From assembly GCF_002234675.1 (NCBI RefSeq), contig NC_019870.2, positions 6,270,485 to 6,334,484 of the forward strand: a stretch of 64,000 nucleotides of DNA, given 5' to 3'. Below are positions 1 to 11,710 of this stretch, one piece after another (position 1 is the first letter of the stretch; every line of letters begins with the position of its first letter). The notes beneath the pieces were generated by a model that saw only the letters and a list, made by a program, of their open reading frames with translations, searched no databases and was not told where the DNA came from. Origin of the DNA: Oryzias latipes. Its lineage: Eukaryota; Chordata; Actinopteri; Beloniformes; Adrianichthyidae. The translations under genes and the position numbers were made by a program.

Positions 1-39
1 TTCCTCTCCTCTATTCTTGATCATAATTTATCATTTAGT

Positions 40-718
40 TCTCCATGCCTCTGTTTGGTGCAGTGCGATTCATGTATTGTCCCTCTTTTCCTCTCCCCTC
101 CTGGGGAGTGGGAGTGCTTCCAGACTCCAGTTGGCTCATCCGTGCTCCAGTTCCTGACCGTTTACCTCGCCTTTGCTCCTGCTCCTACACCTGGCTGTGG
201 ATCCTGCCTTTGGCTCATCTCTGGCTCGTCTCTGCTTTGTACCTGACCGAGTACCTCGTCTCTGCTCCTGCTCCTACACCTGGCTGTGGTTCCTGTCTCC
301 GGCTCGACTCGCGCCTTTGACTGTCCCGATAACCAAGGCTGGATGAAGCTCGTCTGCTGGACTTTTATATATGTAGTTGTAGATTTAGATAAGTTAATTC
401 TTCTCTAAGATTTCTGGTAAATCGCCTGTCCGTCCTGGGGGAGGATCCCTCCTTCATGTGGGCACCCCTGAGGTTTCTTCGTTTTTTCCGGAATCCGGTT
501 TTTTTGGGAGTTTTTCCTTACCGCGAAGGGGGGTCTAAGGGCAGGGATGCCAGTATAGCTTAGTCAGTTTGTTAGTTCATTTTAGTATTTTTCTATTGAA
601 CTCTTTGTATTCGTGATCCTTTTGATTTCATGTTTTACTTCGAAGCCCATCGAGACGACTGTTGTTGTGATTTTGGGCTATACAAATAAAATTGAATTGA
701 ATTGAATTGAATTGAATT
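40..718 (+). repeat. Retroelement-like interspersed repeat with (AATTG)n tail
   Basis: GC-richer block ending in AATAAAATTG followed by several AATTG pentamers (about 686-718), the form of a retrotransposed 3' end. The part from about 430 (a GAGGATCCCTCC-like box, then GGGAGTTTTTCCTTACC, then GGGCTATACAAATAAA) is a combination I recognise as common in fish genomes. The 5' part holds an imperfect tandem repeat with a period near 89 bases (about 150-310), built on CTCCTACACCTGGCTGTGG. Short open frames here are a by-product of that repeat. The exact LINE or SINE class was not determined. Confidence 0.55.
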
Positions 719-734
719 GTCTTTTATTAATGAT

Positions 735-1330
735 TATAACGCTTTTAGCCAAAATCAGAAGTCCTTTGTAGTTTCGAGGACACAGTTTCTGCAGAGTTCA
801 TTAGAAATTTGCCTCTGAGTTTAGGGCGGAACCATTTCCAGAGAGCAAGTCCACCCTCACTTCCTGTTATCCACCTGTTTGTCATGCTTTTCCCTCTAGC
901 TCTCAGTCCCTTTCATCCCCAACCTAACATTAGCAGTGCATGAAAAATTGGCAAGCAATATTGGAGCTACCCAGCTGAGCAGTTTTAAAGCCAGATTCCA
1001 GCTCAGATGACGAAAACAAAGATGAACATGGATCTATTTGCATACAAGTGGATGCATTAGAATTGAGCGGAGCACGGAGTTTTTAGCTTGCCCAGCATCT
1101 TTTCTACATCACAAATAGGCTCTTTTTCAAACGGCTTTTTTTTGTCTGCTCCTAATTCACAAGGATTTAAATAAAGAAATACTCAGAAATGCAAATTATG
1201 TGGCTAATTTTCCTTTTATATGTCATTCATCATGAGAAAAATGCCACAAGAACAAGTTAAAAACACAAAAAAACACAATTTTCCTCAAAGTGGGACTCTT
1301 GCTGCTTTTTCATTGAAAAAAACAAACATG
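735..1330 (+). repeat. Family R interspersed repeat, copy 1
   Basis: First of at least eight copies in the window. Shared landmarks in order are a GACACAGTTTCTGCAGAG box, ATTAGAAATTTGCCTCTGAG, CCAACCTAACATTAG, AATATTGGAGCTA, CCAGATTCCAGCTCAGA, CATGGATCTATTTG, and a 3' part with ATAAAGAAATAC and AAAATGCCACAAGAAC. No coding capacity was seen. It is probably a non-autonomous element; the class is unresolved because no clear terminal repeat or tail was found. Confidence 0.6.
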
Positions 1331-3945
1331 AAATATGCCTAGGAAATTACAAACCAGACCTTAACAGCAAACCTCAAACAAACCAGTCATTATCAAGCCT
1401 TTTTTCCCCCCAAGAAAGACTTATGAGTCCTTGCTGCCTAAAAAAGAACTTGTAAATCCTTCAAAAGAAGTCAATGAGTATTGATGATGGAATAACAGCA
1501 GAACTGTTCTTGAGACAATATAAAAAAATACATGCAAAATATGATTTAAAAAAAAGCTTCCCCACATCATAACCCCCACAGGTTTTCTATTTTACCTTGT
1601 TAAAAGTTTGATAGAAATAAGGAGAGATGCTAAAACTAACTGAAAACTGTCAAAGAAATGTTTCTTTTCATGTGATGCACAGACGTTTGAATTTGTGGCT
1701 CTCCGATAAATCCTTTCTGCAAGAGCACAAACTACATTTCTGCTCTCATGTAAGCAGCCACTCCCCAGCTTATGATACTACTTATGACTTTATGCTGCAA
1801 CATGAAATGATGAGCACAATATTACTAGGATGGAAAAAGAGGAAATATTCAGTTGCTGCTCTCCGAAAACAATAAAAACAAAGCACTAGACTCTCTAACT
1901 GAACCTACAGAAGATTGTTTTTTAAAAGATGTAGTTGCATTGCATACAAAAGGCTAAAACTGCTTTCTAATGGCTTTTTCTTCTGTGATTTTTTCACTTT
2001 TTTTAGCAAGAAAAAAGAAAAAATGTAGTTTATGACAACATCTAATGAGCCCTTTCTGATTAAGATAAAATTTCCTTTATGATTTCTATTGCAAACACAT
2101 ATCTGTCTGAGGCAAGTTATTAATCGAATCAAATCAGCCTATAAGATCGTTCAAAAATGTTATAAAATAAATTATTATCAATATTGAAGATCCATACCCA
2201 GGTATTTATCTAACTGAGTCACACTGGTTGACTAGTTGGCTGAAGATGTCCTGGGTCGATACAAGGTCAGTTAATTGGATCGAATCAGATCGTAACTGAT
2301 TTCGACTATATGAATCAGATCATCAACCACAAATTATGACATGAGTCCAATCATAATTAAAGTGTCTTTGTTGCAGTAGCTCTAGAGAGAATGCATTTAT
2401 TCTGCACCTTGCTCCGTGATATAGGGATGTTATTCATTTATTGAATATTTGTTCCAAACATACAAATAAGTAGAATACAAACTTAGATGTATAATAGTTA
2501 TAATTGCGACAATAACAACAACAATTAAAAAAACAATGAAAGGGGGGGAGGGGGCAAGCTTAGCTTGTGAAAGCCCCTGAATTAAAAAATCTACAATTTC
2601 ACTCTCAGGATGATGTTAATATATTGTAATTATAATTTTAAATTTAAAAGATTTTGTTGAATTGTTTTGGATTTGATGTAATCTGTGGTTGTTTTCTAAT
2701 TTTGGAAATATGATTTAGCTCTCAAATGTATCATTCTGTTTTAAAATAATTAATGATGAAGGAAAAAAATCCCCTAATAATCAGTAAACAACTGGTAATA
2801 CTCCATCTCTGCTGAGCTTTCCTCTGTCAAGATGCAATAGAAACATTCAGATTTGTTCACCATCTATCAGTGATCTTTAAGCATGCAGCTTTTATTTTAG
2901 CCACCATGAAAAACAATGGTTCAATCAAATGTTTGTGTTTTTTTGTTGTTTTGCTGAAATTAACTCCAATTAAAATTTCAATCCAATTATTTAATGCACT
3001 GATAAGGAATGGCAGTTCTACTACTCCAAACATTTTAGGTTCAGCAAATCAAAGGAATCCTCAAACCTGTCATGGAAACAGTTCTTTCTGCCACCTCTGA
3101 GCTTCTTTCCTCCAGAAATGGGTTCTGACAGCTTAAATGATCCACCTGGATAACAGAGTGTTTGAATTATGCCTGAAGGCTTAATAAGCTAAAAAACATA
3201 AGCAAAAACTTTTTTGACAGCTAGCACAGAATACATAAACACACTAGTTGTGTTTATTGACAGCTCGCCTATTACTGTATGGGAAGTATTGACAAAAAAT
3301 TCAATGAAGCAAATGTTTTACTTTTTCTGTTGTCATTTTGCTGTATTTTTCCACAGAAGAGGATTTTAAGCATCCATGTGTGATTGGCAGGGTAAGTGTC
3401 ACTAATGACGGTCCCAGGAAGACGAATGACAGCAATAACAGGAGACAGACAGTGACGTTCTCCGTGACACTCAAGCTTTTGCCTTCCTCCCAGTAGTGTA
3501 GATGTACAGGCGTGCTACAATGGCCAGCCGCTAAACAAATGTGGAGAGAGATGTGGTGTGACAGACCACTGAGTCCTCGAAGGCTTTAATGAGGCTTACA
3601 GCCTCTGGGACTGATCGGAGTGGCTGCACCAGTATGTTACCATTACAGCAGCTCAACGGCGGCAACGTTAGCTACAAGCTCCCACTCCAAGCATAAGGGA
3701 GAAGCTTTAGTGCCGATTGAGATGGGTACCAAAACTTGGTATCAGTACCCTTGTGTACACCGGTACTGTATAAAAACCCAAATAGCTTTGTTTGGGATAT
3801 GTCAATCACTTTTATTCTACGGTATTCAGTTGTGCAGCAAAATTCTAGCCAATCATTTTATCTTTCCAGAGATTTTAGGCAGACTCATATTAAAATGGGT
3901 AAGGGTGGGCGGAGCTTCAGTCTAAAGGCCAAAATAATCTAACTG
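1331..3945. other. AT-rich intergenic DNA, no gene seen
   Basis: No splice-flanked open frame, RNA gene or clear repeat boundary was recognised. The open frames here are short, AT-driven and resemble no known protein. Confidence 0.5.
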
Positions 3946-3950
3946 AGTGC

Positions 3951-4095
3951 CGTATTTTCTGGAGTAAGCGCCTCAAGAGCCAGAAAATATGCATAATGAT
4001 CAAGAAAGAAAACATATATAAGTTCCTCTGGAATATAAATCACACTTTTTGGAGGAAGATGCAATGCTTCTGAACAATTCCTCCAAGCCTGGAGT
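3951..4095 (+). repeat. Degenerate Tc1-like MITE fragment
   Basis: CCGTATTTTCTGGAGTAAG followed by GGAATATAAATCACACTTTTTGG is a decayed version of the terminal region of the element at 40,545-41,162 (CCGTATTTTCCGGACTATAAG). Only one end is recognisable. Confidence 0.4.
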
Positions 4096-4119
4096 AATGC
4101 TGCATTGACACCAAACGCT

Positions 4120-4345
4120 ATTCACGGATCAAATTCACGTCCACTTTTTGTAGTCCGCTTGGTGAGCCCATAAAGCGAAACTGTTTGCATTCTACTGCCA
4201 TGCTGTAAGCAACAGGTCATTCCAAACCCTTATACAACATGTAAGGATAGGTAAGGTAGAAAAACTTCTGACCATGTGATAAGTGCGTGCTCCTTGTGTG
4301 CTCCCGCGTCGTATAGGTTTGCCGATATATGTCCGCAGGTACCTA
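4120..4345. repeat. Repeat fragment shared with 26,150-26,440
   Basis: GTAGTCCGCTTGGTGAGCC, then a GCGAAACTGTT box, then a CAACAGGTCATT box and GGTAAGGTAGAAAA line up in order with GTAGACCACCTGATGAGCC, GTGAAACTGTT, CGACAGGTCAT and GTGAAGTAGATGAG near 26,270-26,395. These are two diverged copies of one unclassified repeat. Confidence 0.45.
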
Positions 4346-4772
4346 GTATCGGGCCGTAACGACAGTTTTGACTAGTGTTTTACTAAAGACTAGAGTGTTC
4401 CATAAGAACACAGCATCACCCGTTCATCAACTTCCATTGACATCATGAATACTTTAAAATGCACCTACCACACACACGACAATGGTAGGTTCCATTTTCA
4501 ACGAGACTCAAGCGAAGTGCAAGACACACCTGTGCTCCCCTTAACCCCTTAACGTTTTATGCACTACATCTCCCATGATGCATTGGGTTAAAGTGACACA
4601 GCGCACAATGAGATCTGTTGTTAAACGTCTTAAAACCACAACGAACACACCTCAAACTGTTTTTAAATCTTCTAACTTAACTTTTATTACATCTTTTAGA
4701 AAAAAACAGCTGCAGCTTCCAGTTTTTCTGCCACAATTGTCTCTAAAATCAGAAAAGGTTGAAAAACACTGG

Positions 4773-4823
4773 TCTAGATGACCCAACTCCCAATGTTAAA
4801 GTGCCTAGGATAGCACAAGAGTT
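4773..4823 (-). repeat. piggyBac-like MITE fragment, copy E
   Basis: Reverse-complement fragment of the TTAA-flanked MITE family at 39,383, 42,949, 44,305 and 45,258. It carries the outer end (GTGCCTAGGATAGCACAAG then AGTTA) and the adjacent GACCCAACTCCCAATG. Confidence 0.6.
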
Positions 4824-5710
4824 ACAATGTGGTTGCTTTTCTCCATGCCCCTCTACAGGCCCGTGGAAACCTACAGCATCCATACAGGTCAGCTACCATA
4901 CAGGTGACCATACCTTTATACAGACTGCAACTGCTTTTGTGTAATCTTTTGTGTCTGTTTTCTGGTCCATCTCTGGTGTTGTGAACCGATAAATAAGGAA
5001 TCGAAGGGATTGACGTCCCTGACCTGCAAAAAAATGGGGAAAAATGCGTCTTTTTAGAATGTGTTTTGTACATTGTGTGTTTTGTTTGTGCGCACAGTGA
5101 TCAATGAATCAAGAAGAACTGCAGATTGACTCATCAAACAACAGCAGATGAATCCCCCGAGCGGGTACAGTGAAGCTGTCAGCCTGTAGGATGGGGGACA
5201 GCTGCACCCCGACAGCAGGACTGGGGAGAAAATGCAACAGAAATAATGAGATGAGGGAGAATATGCAGGCAAAAGACAAACTAACATATCTGATGTGTTT
5301 GTGACAGAATGCCAGAGGGAGGTGGAAAAACAGACAGCCAGTGGAAGTGTGCATGAGAGGGCTCTTATTATCTCAACAGAAAACATGATTCTCATCATCA
5401 TTATTATGGGGCAGTACGGACTCCTTTCCGCTTTCCATAGATCACAGACACGCGTTCAAAATGGATTTTCTTTTTATTTGAACTTTTCAAACTTTTGACT
5501 GGGTGCTGTTAATCACCTGTGGTCTGATGGGCTGTTCTTTGGAAGCACAAACCAACGAATCAACCAGCTGTCAGCTGTTGACGCTTCATCTTTATGCTCG
5601 ATGCTTGTGCCTGACGGTGCATCTGAGGTGTTTCTGCTGAAGCCACAGACTATCTGTGCTTTTTTCTTTGTTGCATCTCAGATTTAGTTTCTGAAGATGT
5701 TGCTTTTTTA
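4824..5710. other. Intergenic DNA left of the tandem array
   Basis: No gene recognised. The open frames are short and overlap on both strands without resemblance to known proteins. Confidence 0.45.
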
Positions 5711-7648
5711 GGGCCCGAGCACGGAGTGCAAGGACCCTATTGTATCTGTTAGGTTTATTATTATTATTATTCTTCCGACTTTTCCGTCGCCTTTTTGAGG
5801 CCTTTAACATACCCCAAAACTCACCAAATTTTGTATACACATCAGGAGTCGCGAAAAATTTCATATTTTATAGGAGAACGGCATAGGTAAACAAAAATGG
5901 CTCGATAGCGCCACCTGCAAAATTTGTTTTCGCGAGCACCTCCATATGCTTTATAGTACAAACCTGATTTTAACAGGGCATGTTCATCAGATAGAAACCT
6001 ACAAAAAAGTCTCTTGGGACCAAGCTGTCAGTCGCACAGGAAGTCTGATATTTTGATGACAATATGTCATTTTTGCTGTATTTTGGTCATTTGCAGGCCT
6101 CGCTCTAGAACGAACTCCTCCTAGAGATTTGAGAGTAATGACTCCAAACTTTGGTTTTGTAAACTAGACACATGTCCGATGTTAAATTGCAAAGCTTTTA
6201 AGTTTTTATGGATGTTTGTGACCATGGCGGCGCGTCAAAATTGGAGGTCGTTTCGAAGACACGCCATGAAAAGAAAAATGGCCATTACTCAGCCATGACT
6301 AATCCAATCTGATCCAAAATTGATGTGCATGATTGTAGTCTGACTCTGAACACATCTGCAGTGAAAAAATCTGGAAAAAGTGTAGCGCCACCTGCTGGCA
6401 AGAGGAAATGACATGTTTTACTTGGAGCATCACTACTCCGAGTAGGACGAGCCGACACACCTGAAAATGACGTCCACCTGTTGAAAAGCCATTGAAGTTT
6501 ACTCTGACAAAAAACCATAACTTTCAATGCGGGGGTGTGGTCGTGACAGAGCGGCAAAGTTGGGCATCTCGCTATGCACACAAAAGTTGCTCTCACGTGC
6601 ACATTCCTTGTCCAATCTCACTGAAATTCAATGGATATGATGAAGCTTCTATTCTGAACCCATGGATATGACAATCTTGGACGAGCTCTATAGCGCCACC
6701 TAGTTATTGCATTGGGCACATTCTGCCCTGTATTTTCTCTTTGCTTTGTCCGATGTGCATGAAATTAAAACTGGAGATACTCAGAAGGGTCCTCTCTCAT
6801 CATGTAAAGTTTCATGGGTGTACACCTGACGGTGCCTGCGTAACAGGAAGTGGTCGATTATGTGCACCCAAATAATAGAAATTTATTATAAATCAGCCGT
6901 TTGTCTCAGGAAGCTGAGATTTCAGAATTAGATGCCTTTAATAACCTCCAGCTTTGATATGTAACACTATAGGGTCTACGAGAAACTTCATCACTTGATT
7001 TTTTTTTAATGAAATTTTGGACTGAACAAAGATTTTTAGCATAAATTCTGTTTAGGTTATCAGCACCAAGAATTCAACTTTCATAGGCATTTATGTGCTA
7101 CTGCTTCCTAAAAAATTCAGAATTATTGAAGTTACAGGTGAACTTTTAGACATCATTTCATCCAAAAAGGTCCGAAAACGTCTTTTTAGGCAAAACTGCA
7201 AACACCTATTTTTTTGCATAACTTATCTTTCAAATATCAGCACAAAAAAATTAAAAACGGTAGGGATCTGTGTTTGCTGCCTTCCATATTTTTTTCAGAC
7301 TTAAAAGTGTAACAGATGATTTATAAAAAATCCTTTTTCATCCAAAAACCTGTGTTAAATCTGTCTAGACTCCAAACAAACATTTTTTTATGGTAACTTA
7401 TGTTTCAACAATCGACACCAATTTTCACAGACCTATAGCTAAACATGTCCCATAGCTACCTGAATATTTTCATAGATATAAAATGAACTGGTCATTCTAA
7501 CATCTGGCATTTTAACATCTAACATCTTACATGTCAAAGCCTCTCTCAGCCTGGCTCTGCTGAAGGAGTCGTGTTACAACCCCGCCCCCTCCTGCTGGGA
7601 CCCCTGCTATGTAAATTAGCAAGCAGTGAACAGAGAGATGAGGAGTAA

Positions 7649-8334
7649 AGGCCTGTTCACACCGGGACGAATTTCGCCGGCGATTTTCGCCGACGTTTAA
7701 CGCCTCGTGACTAAACAAAGGGCACCAACGAGAGTGTGCACACCGACGCGAAAAAACGCCAGGCGTTAAAGCGTCAAAAAAAAAAAACGCCTCGGGTTCG
7801 TTTTTTTTTTTCGACGCGTCGCGTCGAAATCTACTCGACCAATGAGAACGGCGCTTTTGCTCACGTGTCTGGAGCTTCTGAAGTTACAGTAAAACACAAC
7901 TTGGGGGCGCTCAAACACAAAACTGCCTTGCTGAGCACACATACCAGCGAAGAAGATAGACGCCAAGTAGCGTCTACACTGCCGCGAAGCAATAATGACG
8001 GACATTCTAAAATATCCCCGAACCAAGCACCAGTTGGAGCAACTGGTGCTTGAAATATTCATGTTTTCTTTGTTTGATTCTGACAAGCGCGTAAATACTT
8101 GCTCTCTTCTTCTGAGTGAAAAGCGACTTTAAGAAGCGTAAAGTTGCGCAGCGCCACCTTGTTTACAGGAGTATTTCTGTTTTACATTAAGCGCCATCTA
8201 ATGTCAGGGAATGAAATTGCATGTTCACTCCACTCATCGTCAGCGAAAATCGCCTGGGTGTGAACACAAAAAACGTGGCGAAAAACGCTGGCGAATAACG
8301 CCTGGCGAATATTCGTCCCGGTGTGTACGGGCCT
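7649..8334. mobile_element. Harbinger-like MITE, 686 bp, TSD TAA
   Basis: The left end AGGCCTGTTCACACCGGGAC and the reverse complement of the right end, AGGCCCGTACACACCGGGAC, match at 18 of 20 positions and continue GAAT in both. TAA flanks both sides (7,646-7,648 and 8,335-8,337). Unit 2 of the array has the uninterrupted site with one TAA (13,750-13,752), so both boundaries are exact. A 3-bp TAA duplication fits PIF/Harbinger preference (TWA). The interior has short frames and A/T runs but no transposase. Confidence 0.85.
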
Positions 8335-8439
8335 TAAGAATGGCCATTACTCAGGCATGCATAATCCAAAGACAGCCAGTTAAACACTGAAAGACATATT
8401 TTTTCGGTATGTCTTTCATACATCTTTAGTATTAAAAAC

Positions 8440-9592
8440 TCTCCAAGATGAATGTGCCTGACTCCACCTGCAGGTGGATCACAGACTTCCTGACGGACAG
8501 ACAGCAGTATGTGAGGCTGGGGAAGCTCGTCTCAGATACTCGGACCACAAGCACCGGATCCCCCCAGGGCTGTGTCCTTTCACCCCTGTTACTCTCCCTG
8601 TACACAAACAGCTGCACAGCTGGTCACCTGTCTGTCAAACTCCTGAAGTTTGCTGACGACACCACACTCATCGGCCTCATCTCTGACGGAGATGAGTCGG
8701 CCTACAGGAGTGAAATAGCCAGGCTGGTGTCATAGTGCAGCGCTAACAACCTGGAGCTTAATGCTCTGAAGACAGTGGAGATGACAGTGGACTTCAGGAA
8801 GGCCCCAGCCCCCCTCCCCCCTGTCATCCTCTGTGACTCCCCGGTGACCTCTGTGGAGTCCTTCTGCTTCCTGGGAACCATCATCAGCCAGGACCTCAAG
8901 TGGGAGCAGAACATCAGCTCCATCACTAAGAAGGTCCAGCAGAGGATGTACTTCCTGAGGCAGCTGAAGAAGTTTCACCTCCCTGAAAAGATGCTGATAG
9001 ACTTTTACACCGCCATCATCGAATCCACCCTCACGTCCTCCATCACAGTCTGGTTCGCTGCGGCCACGGCCAGAGACAAGGCCAAGCTGCAACGCGTCAT
9101 CCACTCAGCAGAGAAGGTGATCGGCTGCCACCTCCCGTCTCTCCAGGAGCTGCACATCTCCAGGACCTGGAGACGGGCAGCCAGGATTGTAGCCAACCCC
9201 TCTCATCCAGGACTTAATCTCTTTCGGCCCCTCCCTTCTGGCAAGAGGCTCCGGTCCATCAGGACCAGGACCTCGCGCCACAAGAACAGCTTCTTCCCCA
9301 CTGCAGCCAGCCTGCTGAACAGAACCCCAACTCCCCCAGGTGACCCCCCCCCCCCCCCCGCCCACCAAAGGACTGTCGGTGCCACTTACAGGCCCCACCA
9401 TCCCAGCCCATCTGTGCTCCCACTTTAATTCACCTTACTCTACTGTATATAGTGTGTTGTTGTTGTTAACTTAATTTTTAACTTATTCTTAATTGCACTA
9501 TACACCAAGTCAAATTCCTCGTTTTGTAAAGTGCGCTCTACTGAACCTGGCAATAAAACTTTTTCTGATTCCTGATTCTGATTCTGATTCTA
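8440..9592 (+). mobile_element. CR1/L2/Rex-group LINE, 5'-truncated and dead (unit 1)
   Basis: One frame from 8,448 to 9,428 encodes the C-terminal part of a reverse transcriptase. It shows GSPQGCVLSPLL, then the catalytic box FADDTTL, NLELNALKTVEM, an FLGTIIS box, and a typical tail (PSGKRLRSIRTRTSRHKNSF). A single in-frame TAG at 8,733-8,735 stands where related elements read Trp (LVS-W-CS). The 5' part, including the endonuclease, is absent. The 3' end has AATAAAA at about 9,552 and a short CTGATT repeat tail, as CR1-group LINEs often do. It is a pseudogene of a mobile element, not a host gene. Confidence 0.85.
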
Positions 9593-9724
9593 TTAATCAT
9601 TGTTTTTTATTCATTCAAAATGCAATTAAATCAATATTTTATTTTTTTTCTTTTCCTTTTTCTTTTTTTTTTATCTCTTATATCCTTTTTTATAATCAAT
9701 GTTTGAACTTCTTTTCCTTTCTAT

Positions 9725-10144
9725 TGTCATGGTTTCAGTTTGTTGTCTTTTTTTTCGCTTTAGTTCTTGTTCTGTCTTGTTTGGTTCTGTTTCCTGTTTT
9801 ATTTTGAAAGGTTTCCTGTCTTGTCATGTTTCTTGAGTTTTACTTCCTTTGGTCCCCATCTGCCCTAATCGTGTTCACCTGTGTCTTGTCTGCCCTGTCT
9901 GTATATAAGTCTTGTCTCTGCCTTCCTCCTGTGCTGGTCCATTAACTTCTGCTCATGTTGATCACGTCTTCTTGTCTGGCGTCCATATCCCTTGCCATGC
10001 CACAGTAAGTTTTTGTTTTTAGTTTTGTCATCCTGCTCTGCAGCGCTTTTTGTTAGTTAAATAAACCCACTTGCCCTGAACCCGTTTGCCTCCCGTCTCT
10101 GCGCCTGGGTCCTACCTGCTCTCGAGCCTCCCCCCCACACGACA
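9725..10144 (+). mobile_element. Solo LTR, 420 bp, TSD TCTAT (unit 1)
   Basis: It begins TGTCATGG and ends ACGACA, flanked by perfect 5-bp duplications TCTAT at 9,720-9,724 and 10,145-10,149. A TATA-like TGTATATAAG lies near 9,900 and TTAAATAAA near 10,060, the expected order of LTR promoter and polyadenylation signal. No internal retrovirus-like region accompanies it, so it is a recombined solo LTR, probably of Ty3/Gypsy type by resemblance to fish LTRs. Confidence 0.85.
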
Positions 10145-10947
10145 TCTATACATCCAATGAAATTAAACTACAAATCAACAAACACAACTGATAACAAATG
10201 TCTCTAAAAAATGATGTGTATATTTGCAGAACCTTAAAAACACCAAACAAATAACAAATGCTTCCCAATTAAAGCACAAAAAATGGAACACAAAATGTAA
10301 AACCCAAGTTAGAAATTGCAATTTGAAAAAGATACTTTTTTCAGCAGCTTTTCAAAATCAATCACCAATTCTACTCTTCTGTGGATGAAACAAAGTACTC
10401 CAGAACAATAAAGCCATTTCTCTAAGTCTCTCTCACCTTCAGTTTTAAACAAGGTCTGTGAAAATCCACCATACATTGGTCACATGAACTCAGAGACCTG
10501 CTAAAAGTGCACAATTGTAAAAGCTCTTTTATATAGACAACTGTTTGTTTGCTTAGAGCTCTAAATATAAAAAAAAATGCTTTTCTATCACCTAGACACA
10601 GATGGAGAACCATATCAACTGGATTAATAACAGGGTGGCATGTTTAGACAACATGAAGCTGTCCATCACATTTTTGACCTAAACATGTAAACACATCCTT
10701 GGCTCTGCGGTTAGGAAATGGTATTTGGGAATCTCTTTATACCAGGAGCCAGCCTGGCCATTGGAACATCGCCACAGTGCCCATCCAGACTGGGACAGCA
10801 ACGGGGTCCACTTCAGAGCCGTGAGCTGCTGTGTTTAACTCCAGCTGTCCCAGCAAGGGAGACAACTGCAGCAACATCCACTGACCAAGCTGACAAGCCC
10901 TGGCAGAAAAGATCCCCACAAGAAAAACACTGGCTCAGGCAGGCTGG

Positions 10948-11560
10948 TCAAAAAAAAATAGTTTTGCCATTGTCTTGCAGCTCGCAGATCAAGTGGTTTA
11001 GTTTTCCAGTAATGTCAGTCAAGAATGCAAGTTCAGATTCACCATATTCATATTCACCATATTCAACAGACATCTCCTCCAATAGCACCTTAAAAATCCT
11101 GTGCTGTTTTGCTTTGCAGCTGAGGTTGTTTACGATTTTCAGAATAAGAGTCATTATATGTCCAGAGCCAATCACTTCTGCACATAAGGCCTGCTGGTGA
11201 ATGACGCAGCAGTAATGCAGACATTTTGGAAAGTCTGGGTCAGCTTTACAGTGAGTGATGAAACCTGTTTGTCTATTGATCATAGCAGGAGTCCCATCTG
11301 CAGTCACTGCTACCAGCTTTTCTAATTGTACCTTTTTCAGCACAAAAACTCCTTCACCGTGTTATACATTTCAACTCCTCTTGTAGTTGTCTGTTAGGGC
11401 AGATGTGTCAGGAGTTCTTCTCTTGTGGAAACCAAAAGCTATGCTGTACTGTTGCCGTCCACAGACTCATCACACTGGACGTTAACCACCTGCACTTTGC
11501 AAGATCCCGGTCCAGCTAATTGGCCAAGTTATCAGACATAGCTGACACTCATCTAGACAT
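10948..11560 (-). pseudogene. hAT transposase remnant (unit 1)
   Basis: On the minus strand, 11,343-10,948 reads VAVTADGTPAMINRQTGF, then CKADPDFPKCLHYCCVIHQQ, KIVNNLSCKAKQHRIFKVLL, and AFLTDITGKLNHLICELQ. These are the central and C-terminal blocks of hAT transposases of the ZBED5/GTF2IRD2-like group. Further upstream on that strand (about 11,540-11,480) a frame gives SDNLANQLDRDLAKCR, an earlier block of the same family, but stops and frameshifts separate the two. The stretch between EEMSVEYGE and AFLTDITG is short; the family usually has a longer segment with an RW box there. Non-functional. Confidence 0.75.
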
Positions 11561-11687
11561 TGTAGTGGAAATTGAATGAGTTCTATTGTTCTCATCCTTA
11601 GGGACAGTGATAGCAATTATCATCATTGCTTGAATTTTTTTCATGCTATATGCAAAAGTCTTTGTCCCTTAAGGCAACAGATTACAG

Positions 11688-11710
11688 CCCCCCCCCCCCC
11701 CCCCCCCCCC
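11688..11710 (+). repeat. Poly-C run, 23 C (unit 1)
   Basis: Homopolymer C run at the same place in all three units, with lengths 23, 21 and 24, followed by AGGCTGCTGTC. Confidence 0.9.

Noticed and set aside
45..320. 91-codon open frame
   Set aside because: It follows an 89-base tandem repeat inside a retroelement-like repeat and has no protein resemblance.
7736..8086. Open frames of about 105 codons on both strands inside the 686-bp MITE
   Set aside because: The element is non-autonomous. The frames overlap on opposite strands and show no transposase motifs, and the element is missing from unit 2.
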